Assembly (NCBI GenBank): GCA_963733135.1
Contig: CAVTBX010000012.1
Coordinates: 1 to 29,123 of the forward strand
Direction of reading: 5' to 3'
Origin: CAVTBX01 sp963733135
Lineage (GTDB): Bacteria > Actinomycetota > Thermoleophilia > Gaiellales > Gaiellaceae
Length of the DNA: 29,123 nt
Positions within the stretch are counted from its first letter, which is position 1. Each line of letters opens with the position of its first letter. Made by a program: the position numbers and the translations under genes. Below the pieces are notes generated by a model. It searched no databases. It was not told where the DNA came from and saw only the letters and a list, made by a program, of their open reading frames with translations. Positions 8,718 to 15,473 of this stretch are shown piece by piece.

Positions 8718-9194
8718 GTGACGTTCCGCTCTGCCGCGCTCGTGCTTACGGCGGCCGCCGCCCTGGGTCTCGCCGGAACGGCCGGTGCCGTCATCATCCC
8801 CCAGCAGGGAATCGCAGGCGCCGAGCTCCTCATGTCGAAGGGTGAGGTCAGAGGAGTCCTCGGGGAGCCCAAGCGCGTCAAGCACGGTTCGAACATCTTC
8901 GGTCCCTACGCGATCTTTCGTTACGGCTGGCTTAGCGTCTTCTTCCAGGGAAACAGTGAGGTGACGGCGGTCGCCACGATCCGCTTCAACCAGGACACTC
9001 CGAAGGGAATCGGTCGCGGCTCGACCAAAGCCGAGCTGAAGGACGCGCATGAGCGGGCGAAGTGTCGGCGGGAAGCGGGCGGCTTCCACCACTGCTGGAT
9101 CGGGCGCTATGAGCCCGGCAGGCGCGTCACCGACTTCCGGCTGAACGGCGCCGAGCGCGTCGAGCGCGTCGTCGTCGGGTTCGTGATCGACTAG
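8718..9194 (+). CDS. Small exported BamE/SmpA-like protein
   Basis: A 158-residue protein with a clear Sec signal peptide (ALVLTAAAALGLAGTAGA, probable cleavage near residue 24). The mature region contains LLMSKGEVRGVLGEPKRV followed by YAIFRYGWLSVFF, the helix-then-strand arrangement of BamE/SmpA-like domains, in which 'GMSKAEVRxxLGxP' is typical. Such domains occur singly in many actinobacterial exported proteins of unknown function. Two cysteines late in the protein (KCRREAGGFHHCW) could form a disulfide. GTG at 8718 is supported by the signal peptide and the promoter just upstream. The gene is divergent from the histidine kinase; no functional link can be shown. Confidence 0.75.
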   Translation: MTFRSAALVLTAAAALGLAGTAGAVIIPQQGIAGAELLMSKGEVRGVLGEPKRVKHGSNIFGPYAIFRYGWLSVFFQGNSEVTAVATIRFNQDTPKGIGRGSTKAELKDAHERAKCRREAGGFHHCWIGRYEPGRRVTDFRLNGAERVERVVVGFVID

Positions 9195-9213
9195 GACGGG
9201 TTAGGCGCGGGCG

Positions 9214-10263
9214 TCAGCCCTCGATGTCCTTCGCGGGGAAGAGAACCGCCGGCGGATCCTCCGCGGCTGGATCGCGATTGCGGATCACCACGTCGATGAG
9301 AGTCGCAAGCGTCGCCGCGAGCGGGATGGCGAGGAGCACGGCGAAGCCGCCGAAGAGGAGCGCGACGGCGGTTACCGAGACGAGCACGGTCAGCGGCGTG
9401 AGGCCGACCGCTTCGCCGAGGACGCGTGGGATCACGATGTAGTCCTCGAGGAGCCGGACGACGAGGACTATCAGGCCCGCGATCAGTGCGGTCTGCCACG
9501 ACACGGTGAGCCCGATGCCGATGGCGGCGGCGCCGGCCGCGAGCGGGCCGATGACCGGAATCACCTCGACGAGACCCGCGAAGATCCCGAGCAGCAGCGG
9601 ATACGGAAGCCCGATCGCCCAGAAGCAGAGCGAGAGAACGGTCGCCACGAGCGTGACCAGGACTATCTGCCCGCGCACGTACGCGCCGAGCTTCAGGTCG
9701 ATGAGATCCCAGGTCTCGCGGACGATGCGTCTTCGCTTCACGGGTAGGAGCGAGAGGACGAGACGCTGCGCGTGTCCGCGCTCGAAGATCCAGTACGCCG
9801 CGCACGCGAGGGTGAAGATGATCCCGACGGCGATCTCGAACGCGGTCACCGTGTACTCGACCGCCGGGTCGACGAGCTCGGAGGCGGCCGGCAGCTCGTC
9901 GAGGCGCTCGTCGATGCCGAGCAGGATCCGGCGCCTGAACCCCTCGGACTCGCTTGCCTCTGAACGAAGCTGAGGCACTGCATCGAGGGCCTCCTCGATC
10001 TCCGCCTTCGCGCGCGGCACGACGGCCCAGAGGAGCAGGCCCACGACGATCACGAGACCGAGGAAGTGGAGTGCGATTCCGATCCCGCGCGGTACGCGCC
10101 GCTCGTGGAGCAGGTCGACGCCCGGCCTCATCGCCGCCGCAATGATGAACGCAAGGAAGAGAAGGGCGATGAGAAGCTTCAGCTTCCAGAGAGCGAGCGC
10201 GATGACGACGAGCCCGCCGACCACGAGCGTGGCGACCAAGGCGCGTCGAGCCGTTTCCTTCAT
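9214..10263 (-). CDS. AI-2E family membrane protein
   Basis: A 349-residue polytopic membrane protein of the AI-2E transporter family (PF01594 type). It begins with a charged N-terminus and paired hydrophobic segments (LVVGGLVVIALALW, LIALLFLAFIIAAAM). A roughly 80-residue soluble helical section follows (KAEIEEALDAVPQLRSEASE), then further segments including the family-like ELIPVIGP position (VEVIPVIGPLAAG) and the C-terminal TVLVSVTAVALLFGGFAVLLAIPLAA. The family has been linked to AI-2 export and to sodium/proton exchange, so the substrate is open. ATG at 10263 directly precedes the first hydrophobic block; upstream in-frame codons look non-coding. The gene is divergent from the ABC importer, with a 16-bp palindrome in the shared intergenic region. 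Confidence 0.88.
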   Translation of the reverse strand: MKETARRALVATLVVGGLVVIALALWKLKLLIALLFLAFIIAAAMRPGVDLLHERRVPRGIGIALHFLGLVIVVGLLLWAVVPRAKAEIEEALDAVPQLRSEASESEGFRRRILLGIDERLDELPAASELVDPAVEYTVTAFEIAVGIIFTLACAAYWIFERGHAQRLVLSLLPVKRRRIVRETWDLIDLKLGAYVRGQIVLVTLVATVLSLCFWAIGLPYPLLLGIFAGLVEVIPVIGPLAAGAAAIGIGLTVSWQTALIAGLIVLVVRLLEDYIVIPRVLGEAVGLTPLTVLVSVTAVALLFGGFAVLLAIPLAATLATLIDVVIRNRDPAAEDPPAVLFPAKDIEG

Positions 10264-10278
10264 GAACCCAGTGTTCCG

Positions 10279-10294
10279 CGCCGACCGGTCGGCG
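10279..10294. promoter_or_regulatory. 16-bp perfect palindrome, candidate operator
   Basis: CGCCGACCGGTCGGCG is its own reverse complement. It lies in the 91-bp gap between two divergent genes, 15 bp from the AI-2E ATG and 60 bp from the lipoprotein ATG. A dimeric repressor site is the simplest reading; a GC hairpin in the AI-2E leader is the alternative. Confidence 0.45.
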
Positions 10295-10327
10295 GAAACC
10301 AACCGGCTTCCCGGGGCGGAACGGTGT

Positions 10328-10333
10328 GATACT
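10328..10333 (+). promoter_or_regulatory. Candidate -10 box of the amino acid ABC operon
   Basis: GATACT preceded by TGT gives an extended -10-like sequence 21 bp upstream of the ATG at 10355. No good -35 is seen at 17 bp, so support is limited. Confidence 0.3.
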
Positions 10334-10354
10334 TTCAGCCGCCTCCTTCACTCG

Positions 10355-11260
10355 ATGAAGTCGCGCATCCTCATCCTGCTCGTCTCTGCTCTCGCCCTCG
10401 CCGCGGTCGGCGCCGGCTGTGGCGGCGACGATGAAGAAGGCGCGGAGACGACGGTGGCGACGAGCCCCGGCGCCACCGAGGAGGCGCCCGACCCGTGCGC
10501 GAAGGAGAACCTCGAGCTCGTCAACGAAGGCGTCCTCACAATCGCTACCGACAACCCAGCTTTCCCGCCATGGTTCCAGGCGGCGGACGGAGCACCCTGG
10601 GATCCGACGAAAGAGCCGACCAAGCAGGGCTACGAAGCTGAGGTCGCCTATGCGGTCGCAGAGGAGCTCGGATTCTCGGACGCCGAGGTCGAGTGGGTAG
10701 TCGCTCCGTTCGACACCCTTTTCAGGCCCGGGCCGAAAGACTTTGATTTCGACATCAATCAGACCTCGGTCAGCGAGGAACGCGACCAGGCCGTCGACTT
10801 CAGCGACTCGTACTACGACGTCGAGCAGTCGGTCGTGACGCTCAAGAGCTCGGACTTCGCGACGGCGAAGTCGCTGGCCGATCTCGAGGACGCGAAGCTG
10901 GGCGCGCCGGTTGGCTCGACGAGCTACAACGCAATCGTCGAGACGGTTCAGCCGAGCCAGGAGGCTCAGGCCTTCAACACGCTGAACGACGCCATCAACG
11001 CGATGAAGAACCGGCAGATCGACGGTATCGTGGTCGACTTCCCGACGAGCGGGTTCATCACAGCCGTGCAGGCACCGAATTCGACCGTGGTCGGGCGACT
11101 GCCGGCGGAGGGCCAGGAACACTTCGGCCTCCTCTTCGAGGAAGGGAACCCGCTGCGCGACTGCGTGAACGAGGCCGTGGCTGCCCTCCGCGAGAGCGGT
11201 CGGCTGGACGAGTTCGCACAGGAGTGGATCGAGAGCTCTGCTCCGCCGGTTCTCGAGTAG
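10355..11260 (+). CDS. Amino acid ABC transporter substrate-binding lipoprotein
   Basis: A 301-residue family 3 (PBPb) solute-binding protein. The N-terminus is a lipoprotein signal peptide with Cys22 in LAAVGAGCGG, followed by an acidic, Thr-rich linker typical of Gram-positive lipoproteins. The bilobed domain is recognisable from LTIATDNPAFPPW, GYEAEVAYAVAEELG, DFDINQTSVSEERDQAVDFS (substrate-binding lobe with the conserved ER...DFS) and the hinge LGAPVGSTSY. It captures a polar amino acid outside the membrane and delivers it to the permease 10 bp downstream. ATG at 10355 is fixed by the signal peptide. The ligand cannot be named from sequence. Confidence 0.92.
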   Translation: MKSRILILLVSALALAAVGAGCGGDDEEGAETTVATSPGATEEAPDPCAKENLELVNEGVLTIATDNPAFPPWFQAADGAPWDPTKEPTKQGYEAEVAYAVAEELGFSDAEVEWVVAPFDTLFRPGPKDFDFDINQTSVSEERDQAVDFSDSYYDVEQSVVTLKSSDFATAKSLADLEDAKLGAPVGSTSYNAIVETVQPSQEAQAFNTLNDAINAMKNRQIDGIVVDFPTSGFITAVQAPNSTVVGRLPAEGQEHFGLLFEEGNPLRDCVNEAVAALRESGRLDEFAQEWIESSAPPVLE

Positions 11261-11270
11261 AGGCTTCCCA

Positions 11271-12086
11271 GTGAAAGGCTCTCGCGGCTCCGGGACGCGA
11301 AGCGTCCTGATCGCCGTGACGAGCACGGTCGTCTTCTCCGTCGTCGTCGTCGTGGCGGTGACGAGCGCTCCGGGCTGGCCCGAGGTGCGACGTCTCTTCT
11401 TCAACGGGGAGGTCTTCCGCGAGTCGCTGGACGTCGTGCCGGAGGCGTTCCTTCTGAACGTCCGGATCTTCCTCATCGCCGAGGCGCTGATCCTCGTCTT
11501 CGCGCTCGTGATCGCGATCCTGCGCAGCCTTCCGGGGCCCGTGTTCTTCCCGGTTCGTGCGTTGGCAGTCGCGTACGCCGATTTCTTCCGCGGCGTGCCG
11601 ACCATCCTCTTCATCTTCCTCTTGGGCTTCGGCGCACCAGCGCTCGATATCTCGGGCGTGCCGCGAGACGTCCTCTTCTGGGCGGTCGTTGCGCTCGTGC
11701 TCGTCTACTCGGCGTACGTATCGGAGGTCTACCGGGCGGGCATCGACTCCGTCCATCCGAGCCAGGCGGCGGCCGCCCGGTCGCTGGGGCTCTCGCAGCC
11801 GCAGACGCTTCGCTTCGTGATCCTTCCGCAGGCGGTCCGCAGGGTGATGCCGCCGCTCTTGAACGACTTCATCGGACTCCAGAAGGACACGGCGCTCGTC
11901 TCGCTCCTCGGGCCGGTCGAAGCCCTCCGCCAGGCGCAGATCCTGGCCGCCTCGAACTTCAACTACACGCCGTACGTCGTCGCGGCGATCCTCTTCGTGC
12001 TCGTCACGATTCCGCTCGCGCGCCTAACGGACTGGCTCGTGATCCGTGACCGGCGCCGGCAGCTCGCGCTTGGAGGAATCCGGTGA
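11271..12086 (+). CDS. Amino acid ABC transporter permease
   Basis: A 271-residue HisM/GlnP-type permease. After one N-terminal membrane segment (LIAVTSTVVFSVVVVVAV) come the inner-membrane core segments and the cytoplasmic EAA loop EVYRAGIDSVHPSQAAAARS followed by LGLSQPQTLRFVILPQA, which docks onto the ATPase. The family phrase LNDFIGLQKDTALVSLLG is also present. GTG at 11271 has AGAGG seven bases upstream. Its stop overlaps the ATPase start by four bases (GTGA at 12083-12086). With a single permease gene, the transporter probably uses a homodimeric channel. Confidence 0.93.
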   Translation: MKGSRGSGTRSVLIAVTSTVVFSVVVVVAVTSAPGWPEVRRLFFNGEVFRESLDVVPEAFLLNVRIFLIAEALILVFALVIAILRSLPGPVFFPVRALAVAYADFFRGVPTILFIFLLGFGAPALDISGVPRDVLFWAVVALVLVYSAYVSEVYRAGIDSVHPSQAAAARSLGLSQPQTLRFVILPQAVRRVMPPLLNDFIGLQKDTALVSLLGPVEALRQAQILAASNFNYTPYVVAAILFVLVTIPLARLTDWLVIRDRRRQLALGGIR

Positions 12087-12835
12087 GCGAGGGCAGGGCG
12101 CTCGAGGTCGACGGGCTACGCAAGTCGTTCGGCGACGTTGAAGTCCTCCGGGGGATTGACCTCGTTCTCGACCGCCACGAGGTCGCCTGCCTGATCGGCG
12201 CGTCGGGATCCGGGAAGTCAACCCTCCTCCGATGCGTGAACCTGCTCGAGCCAATCGACGTCGGCCGGATCGCGCTGCTCGGCCAGGAGATCACTGGCCC
12301 CGGAGTTGACGTTAATCGCATCCGACGCCGCGTTGGGATCGTCTTCCAGGCCTTCAACCTTTTCCCGCACATGAGCGTGCTCGCAAACGTCACGCTCGCG
12401 CTCCGCAAGGTGCTCGACATGCCGCGGAGGGAGGCAGAGAGCCGGGCGCTCGAGCTTCTCGGGCGCTTCGGGCTCGCGGACCGGCGTGATGAATACCCAG
12501 ATCGCCTCTCGGGCGGCCAGCAGCAACGGGTGGCGATTGTGCGCGCCCTCGCGCTTCAGCCCGAGCTGCTTCTGCTCGACGAGGTCACGAGCGCGCTCGA
12601 CCCCGAGCTCGTCGCGGAGGTGCTCGCGGTGATCCGAGAGTTGGCCGAGGAGGGCATGACGATGCTGATCGCGACCCACGAGATGAGCTTCGCCCGCGAC
12701 ATTGCCGACCGGGTCTGCTTCCTTGACGCGGGCGTGATCCTCGAGCAGGGGCCACCGGAGGCGATCTTCTCGGCACCGAGCGAGGAGCGAACGCAGCAGT
12801 TCCTCCAGCGGATCATCGCCGCCGGCCGCATGTAG
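12083..12835 (+). CDS. Amino acid ABC transporter ATP-binding protein
   Basis: A 250-residue GlnQ/HisP-type ATPase powering the importer encoded by the two preceding genes. Motifs: Walker A GASGSGKST (39-47), Q-loop Q89 in VFQAFNLFPHMSVL, ABC signature LSGGQQQR (142-149), Walker B LLLLDEVTSALD (162-173) and switch His199 in ATHEMSFA. Walker B has Val where this subfamily usually has Pro (DEPTSALD), a tolerated change. GTG at 12083 overlaps the permease stop. The stop codon TAG (12833-12835) lies inside the left inverted repeat of the 66-bp palindromic element that follows, so the element may have trimmed or fixed the C-terminus. Confidence 0.93.
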   Translation: MSEGRALEVDGLRKSFGDVEVLRGIDLVLDRHEVACLIGASGSGKSTLLRCVNLLEPIDVGRIALLGQEITGPGVDVNRIRRRVGIVFQAFNLFPHMSVLANVTLALRKVLDMPRREAESRALELLGRFGLADRRDEYPDRLSGGQQQRVAIVRALALQPELLLLDEVTSALDPELVAEVLAVIRELAEEGMTMLIATHEMSFARDIADRVCFLDAGVILEQGPPEAIFSAPSEERTQQFLQRIIAAGRM

Positions 12836-12897
12836 GGGCGACGCATGCGTCGCCCGTCGTGGTTCCGCAGGTCCGGGGAGGCATGCCTCGCCCCTAC
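12832..12897. repeat. 66-bp REPIN-like inverted pair of palindromes
   Basis: The element is bounded by GTAGGGGCG (12832-12840) and its exact inverse CGCCCCTAC (12889-12897). Inside are a perfect 20-bp palindrome GGGCGACGCATGCGTCGCCC (12836-12855) and a second one, GAGGCATGCCTC (12878-12889), flanked by GGG and CCC with a one-base bulge. Two inverted palindromic half-elements around a spacer is the organisation of REP doublets. It sits between convergent genes and could also act as a bidirectional transcription stop. The same half-element recurs at 23192. Confidence 0.75.
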
Positions 12898-12902
12898 GGT
12901 GG

Positions 12903-13388
12903 CTAGCCAGCAGTCTCCGCGAGCTCGACCGTGCACGACGAGCGGCCGGTCTTCTCGAAGTAGCGCTGGTGGTACTCCTCGGCACGGTAGAACGGCTCCG
13001 CCGGCCCGATCTCCGTGACGATCTCGCGCCGAAGGCTCTCCTGCGCCCGGTCACGGGACGCGCGCACGGCGGCCTCCTGCTCGGGCGAGTGGAAGTACAC
13101 GGCGGAGCGGTACTGCGAGCCAATATCGAAGCCCTGCCGGTTCCGCGTCGTCGGGTTGTGGTTCGCCCAGAAGATGTCGAGGAGCTCCTCGTAGGAGACC
13201 CGCTCGGGGTCGAACTCGACCTCGACGGCTTCGGCATGGCCGGTGCGGCCGGAGCACACGAGCTTGTAGTCCGGGTCCTCGACTGTGCCGCCCGTGTAGC
13301 CGACCTCCGTCCCGGTGACGCCCGGAACCTGCCTGAACGCAGCCTCGACGCCCCAGAAGCAGCCCGCCGCGAACGTCGCCTTCTCCAC
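12903..13388 (-). CDS. msrA: Peptide methionine sulfoxide reductase MsrA
   Basis: Reduces methionine-S-sulfoxide in proteins, using thioredoxin. The 161-residue protein opens with ATFAAGCFWGVEAAFR; Cys10 in GCFWG is the catalytic nucleophile. Family motifs GVTGTEVGYTGG, HAEAVEVEFDP, FWANHNPTTRNRQG and DIGSQYRSAVYF follow. One further cysteine near the C-terminus (GRSSCTV) is the likely resolving residue. GTG at 13388 is chosen because GAGGAGGAG (13391-13399 on the opposite strand) is an excellent ribosome site and homology starts at once; the open frame upstream is not family sequence. Convergent with the ABC ATPase and divergent from the VOC gene. Confidence 0.95.
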   Translation of the reverse strand: MEKATFAAGCFWGVEAAFRQVPGVTGTEVGYTGGTVEDPDYKLVCSGRTGHAEAVEVEFDPERVSYEELLDIFWANHNPTTRNRQGFDIGSQYRSAVYFHSPEQEAAVRASRDRAQESLRREIVTEIGPAEPFYRAEEYHQRYFEKTGRSSCTVELAETAG

Positions 13389-13495
13389 GTCTCCTCCTCG
13401 CTTCGTCGTCACCCCTAGTGTGGCAAACAGGAGCCGTACCGTTACGGATCGACCTCGAGCAAGCGATACTCGCCGCCAAACCACAGGAGGTCTCC

Positions 13496-13885
13496 ATGCT
13501 GGAGAACGCGAGGATCGTCGCCATCGTCCCTGTCTCGGATCTGGAGGCTTCGGTCGAGTTCTACGAGGGCCGGCTCGGGCTCAGGCTCGACGTTCGCAGG
13601 GACGACCTGCCCGACCACAAGGAGGCGGAGTTCGAGGGCGCCGAAGGCAGGCTCCTTCTCTACGAGAGCGTCGGCGCCGGCGCGAGCCGCCACACGGTTG
13701 CGGCATTTCGAGTCGACGACCTCGACACCCTCGTCCCGGCTCTCCGCGACCGCGGCGTCAGGTGGGAGGAGTACGACCTTCCCGACCTGAAGACCGAGGG
13801 CGGAATCGCGGAGCTCGGCGACGTTAGGGCCGCTTGGTGCAAGGACCCCGACGGCAACATCCTCGCCTTCGAGTCCGTGGCCTAG
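13496..13885 (+). CDS. VOC superfamily (glyoxalase/dioxygenase-fold) protein
   Basis: A 129-residue protein made of two beta-alpha-beta-beta-beta modules. Module one has IVPVSDLEASVEFYEGRLGL and ends EGRLLLYES; module two starts HTVAAFRVDDLDTLVPALRD and ends with WCKDPDGNILAFES. Many family members bind a divalent metal via His/Glu at these positions; here the final Glu of FES is kept, but the first ligand position is not a His, so activity is uncertain. The ATG at 13496 has CAGGAGG six bases upstream, deciding against the longer open frame from 13418. No specific substrate can be assigned. Confidence 0.85.
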   Translation: MLENARIVAIVPVSDLEASVEFYEGRLGLRLDVRRDDLPDHKEAEFEGAEGRLLLYESVGAGASRHTVAAFRVDDLDTLVPALRDRGVRWEEYDLPDLKTEGGIAELGDVRAAWCKDPDGNILAFESVA

Positions 13886-13976
13886 CCTGAGCTCGCCTCC
13901 AGGTACGAGCTTCTCGTTTGAACGACTGCTCGCGGTCAGATAGGTTCATCGCGGCCTTTCCTGGAGGAGGAGCGAT

Positions 13977-15473
13977 TTGAGGCAACGTGGGGTCTTCTTC
14001 GGCGTGGTCGCTCTGACCGCCGTCATCTTCGCCGGGTCTGCCGGTGCTTCTACGACGCAGCCACTCTCGTTCGAGCACGACGGCGGTGAAAGCTACGTTC
14101 GGTGCGAGGCTACCGAGCCGCGGACGATCGTAAAGACCGGCCAGAGCTGCACCATCATCCAGCCGGCCGGCGGGACAGCGTGGTGCGTCCTGCGAATCAC
14201 AAAGCATGCGCCGGCCGCCGTAGTCCAGCGTTGCAAGATCAGGCAGGCGAGCACGTACCGGGAGAACGTCGCGCACGTCGTGCAGGTGATCGAGATGAAG
14301 GGATGGGTTTCCCTGCAGGACGCGACGCAGATCGCCGATATTCGGCAAGGGAACGGGCACCAAGACAACCGGGCCCACGTCAGCCAGGTGACGACGCTCG
14401 CTCTCGGCCGCGGTGGGCACGGGGGCGGTGACGACGATGATGACGACGACGACCGGCGCCGAGCCACGACCCATCCCGACGTCGGGCAGGCGCAAGAGGC
14501 TCACCAGTCGGTCATCGTCTGCCAAGGCGCCGCCGGAGCCCTGGGGCCTTGGGATCCTGCGAACTGCCGGGCCGGTCACGGCATGCGTGCGGACAACGTC
14601 TCGAGCGTCTCGCAGAAGCAGTCGGAGAGCGAGCACGCCACCGGGGCGGGCACGATCGTGCAGGAACAGAATACGGACAGCCGCCCGAACGCCTGCACGC
14701 CCGGGGATGCCGCCGACCCGGTCGTGCCGGACGCGGACGCGAATGCCTGCGCCAACGTCGACCAGAGCACACAGCTCTACCATCCCGGCGCCGGTAAGAA
14801 CCACTCGCAGCTAACCCAGCGCTACGTCCAGTCACAGGAGGCGAGCAGGGCGCACTTGGCGTTTCAGTGTCAGGGGTTCCCAGGGGCGCCGTGCTACCTC
14901 TCGGGCCTGCCCGAGGTCGGCGGCCTCGACCACACGATCAATCAATCGGGGCCGAAGCGGTCCGAAATCCTCACGGAGCAGCACTCCTTCCAGGTCCAGC
15001 GGGTCGACGACGTCACCACGTTCGTACGCAAGCAGGATCCCAGGATCTCGAAGGGAACGAGCTCCGCTCAAGGCAAGCATCCGGACAACGTCTGGAAAGG
15101 CCTGCAGACGGCGACGCAGCTTCAGTTCGAGGACGACAAGCTCCGCGGCGACACGCAGGCGGCCCGTCTTGAGTACTTCGGCAAGACGAGCGGCAAAATC
15201 CGCGCCACCCAGGTCGTCAACCAGAACGGCAAGAAGAAGACGAACTCCTGCAGCGGCTGGGTCTGCGCCGCTGTGCTCGAATGCACGACGACTCCGCCCG
15301 AGTACGAGCGCGCGCGGCTCGCGGCGAGCACTGCCACGTACGGCGGGCAGACCTGCACCGCTTCACCGGGCGGCGGCCACGGCAGCGGCCATGGCGACGA
15401 CGACGAAGACGATGACGACGACGACGAACACGATGACGACGACGACGAACACGATGATGACGACGACGACTAG
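13977..15473 (+). CDS. Secreted Gln/Asn-rich protein with curlin-like motifs and polyaspartate tail
   Basis: A 498-residue exported protein with signal peptide (GVFFGVVALTAVIFAGSAGA). TTG at 13977 is favoured by a strong GGAGGAGG site eight bases upstream. The body repeats a loose pattern of Q, N, A and H: NVAHVVQV, RQGNGHQDNRAHVSQV, NVSSVSQKQSESEHA, HTINQSGPKRSEIL, ATQVVNQNGKK. This recalls the QxGxxNxAxxxQ spacing of curlin repeats, but matches are imperfect. A run of eight Asp lies near residue 155. The last 25 residues are almost all Asp, with EHDDDDD repeats encoded by 21-bp tandem DNA units. Paired cysteines suggest disulfides. The acidic tracts could bind Ca2+ or other cations. Function unknown; an adhesive or fibre-forming surface protein is a guess. 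Its stop shares a CTAG with the converging cyclase gene. Confidence 0.75.
   Translation: MRQRGVFFGVVALTAVIFAGSAGASTTQPLSFEHDGGESYVRCEATEPRTIVKTGQSCTIIQPAGGTAWCVLRITKHAPAAVVQRCKIRQASTYRENVAHVVQVIEMKGWVSLQDATQIADIRQGNGHQDNRAHVSQVTTLALGRGGHGGGDDDDDDDDRRRATTHPDVGQAQEAHQSVIVCQGAAGALGPWDPANCRAGHGMRADNVSSVSQKQSESEHATGAGTIVQEQNTDSRPNACTPGDAADPVVPDADANACANVDQSTQLYHPGAGKNHSQLTQRYVQSQEASRAHLAFQCQGFPGAPCYLSGLPEVGGLDHTINQSGPKRSEILTEQHSFQVQRVDDVTTFVRKQDPRISKGTSSAQGKHPDNVWKGLQTATQLQFEDDKLRGDTQAARLEYFGKTSGKIRATQVVNQNGKKKTNSCSGWVCAAVLECTTTPPEYERARLAASTATYGGQTCTASPGGGHGSGHGDDDEDDDDDDEHDDDDDEHDDDDDD
15405..15467 (+). repeat. Three 21-bp tandem repeats coding Glu-(Asp/His)-Asp5
   Basis: Units begin at 15405 (GAAGAC), 15426 (GAACAC) and 15447 (GAACAC), each followed by five Asp codons. 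They form the acidic tail of the secreted protein and differ by only a few bases, so copy number may vary between strains. Confidence 0.85.

Noticed and set aside
9191..11614. An 800-codon open frame antisense to the AI-2E gene and running on through the ABC genes
   Set aside because: It spans genes with clear families in other frames, has Arg/Pro-rich random composition, and is expected in high-GC third-position-biased DNA.
12836..12855. Intrinsic terminator for the ABC operon
   Set aside because: Stem is perfect but there is no T-tract on either side; kept as a repeat instead.
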